14,736 nucleotides of DNA, taken from JBFLVN01 sp040758475. GTDB taxonomy: Bacteria; JAGRBM01. Both the position numbers and the translations under genes were made by a program. The DNA is taken from NCBI GenBank assembly GCA_040758475.1, contig JBFLVN010000067.1, positions 1-14,736 of the forward strand. Direction: 5' to 3'. Each line of letters opens with the position of its first letter. Within the stretch, counting starts at the first letter, position 1. Shown here in pieces: positions 14,706 to 14,736 of the stretch. A model generated the notes under the pieces. The model saw nothing but the letters and a program-made list of their open reading frames with translations. It did no database searches and was not told the origin of the DNA.

Positions 14706-14732
14706 TCACGACGGGGAAGGGCGAGGATTTAC
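14706..14732 (-). repeat. IS66 right terminal inverted repeat
   Basis: Perfect 27-bp partner of 12287-12313, ending TTAC. Only four flanking bases (GGCC) remain before the window ends. Confidence 0.93.
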
Positions 14733-14736
14733 GGCC

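Larger units (their letters stand above)
12287..14732 (-). mobile_element. Complete IS66-family insertion sequence (2446 bp)
   Basis: The element is bounded by 27-bp perfect inverted repeats that start GTAAATCC, matching the GTAA ends usual for the family. It holds the full tnpA-tnpB-tnpC set, transcribed right to left, opposite to the interrupted operon. tnpA and tnpB overlap by 4 bp, and tnpC starts 12 bp after tnpB. All three frames are open and the DDE residues are present, so the copy may be active or recently inserted. It splits uppS near its 3' end. Confidence 0.93.

Noticed and set aside
1..14736. tRNA genes, rRNA or CRISPR array
   Set aside because: No cloverleaf-like segments with a CCA-type acceptor pattern, no rRNA signatures and no regularly spaced short repeats were noticed. 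The only clear repeats are the IS ends and the two inverted repeats near 4936-5076.

Overview
The window is a GC-rich stretch of a bacterial mobile or viral genome. About 12.3 kb of tightly packed plus-strand genes is followed by an IS66-family insertion sequence that ends four bases before the window does. The recognisable proteins are bacterial in type: a DnaN-like sliding clamp, a RadC-like JAMM protein, undecaprenyl diphosphate synthase and IS66 transposase. The host is therefore a bacterium, but I cannot name a genus.

Layout. (1) 1-4015 holds the tail of an upstream gene and four proteins that look like virion or virion-membrane components. These are a transglutaminase-fold protein with a cationic amphipathic segment and a C-terminal anchor, a helical protein with one C-terminal membrane segment, a protein with an extremely Lys/Arg-rich N-terminus, and a Pro-rich protein with up to three hydrophobic segments. 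(2) 4052-7303 holds four beta-rich proteins with strong ribosome-binding sites or translational coupling. The 283-aa one is the best candidate for the major capsid protein. They share a 'P-x-x-hydrophobic / G-x-x-hydrophobic beta' signature suggestive of jelly-roll capsid or penton proteins. A 187-bp gap after the first carries a long hairpin and a separate 12-bp inverted repeat. (3) 7303-8674 is a lysis or cell-wall cassette: a membrane-anchored lytic transglycosylase, a small one-TM coiled-coil (holin/spanin-like) protein and an M15-type peptidase. (4) 8671-12286 is an accessory and replication block: a membrane-anchored DUF6573-like protein, two neighbours sharing a new N-terminal module (one fused to DnaN clamp domains), a RadC-like protein, and a uppS gene cut by the IS. 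(5) 12287-14732 is a complete IS66 element (tnpA, tnpB, tnpC on the minus strand) with 27-bp perfect terminal inverted repeats and a probable 8-bp target duplication (GGCCGGCC).

Reading. Nearly every gene overlaps or abuts the next (ATGA, GTGA, TAATG, TGATG), so regions 1-4 look like one or two long operons. No terminase, portal, HK97-type capsid, tail tube or tape-measure gene is visible. Many proteins carry a single membrane segment, and the transglycosylase is membrane anchored. Together this points, by inference, to a tailless icosahedral virus with an internal membrane (the broad PRD1/P23-77 style of architecture), present as a provirus or plasmid-like genome that has taken an IS66 hit. 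The packaging ATPase that would settle this is not in the window.
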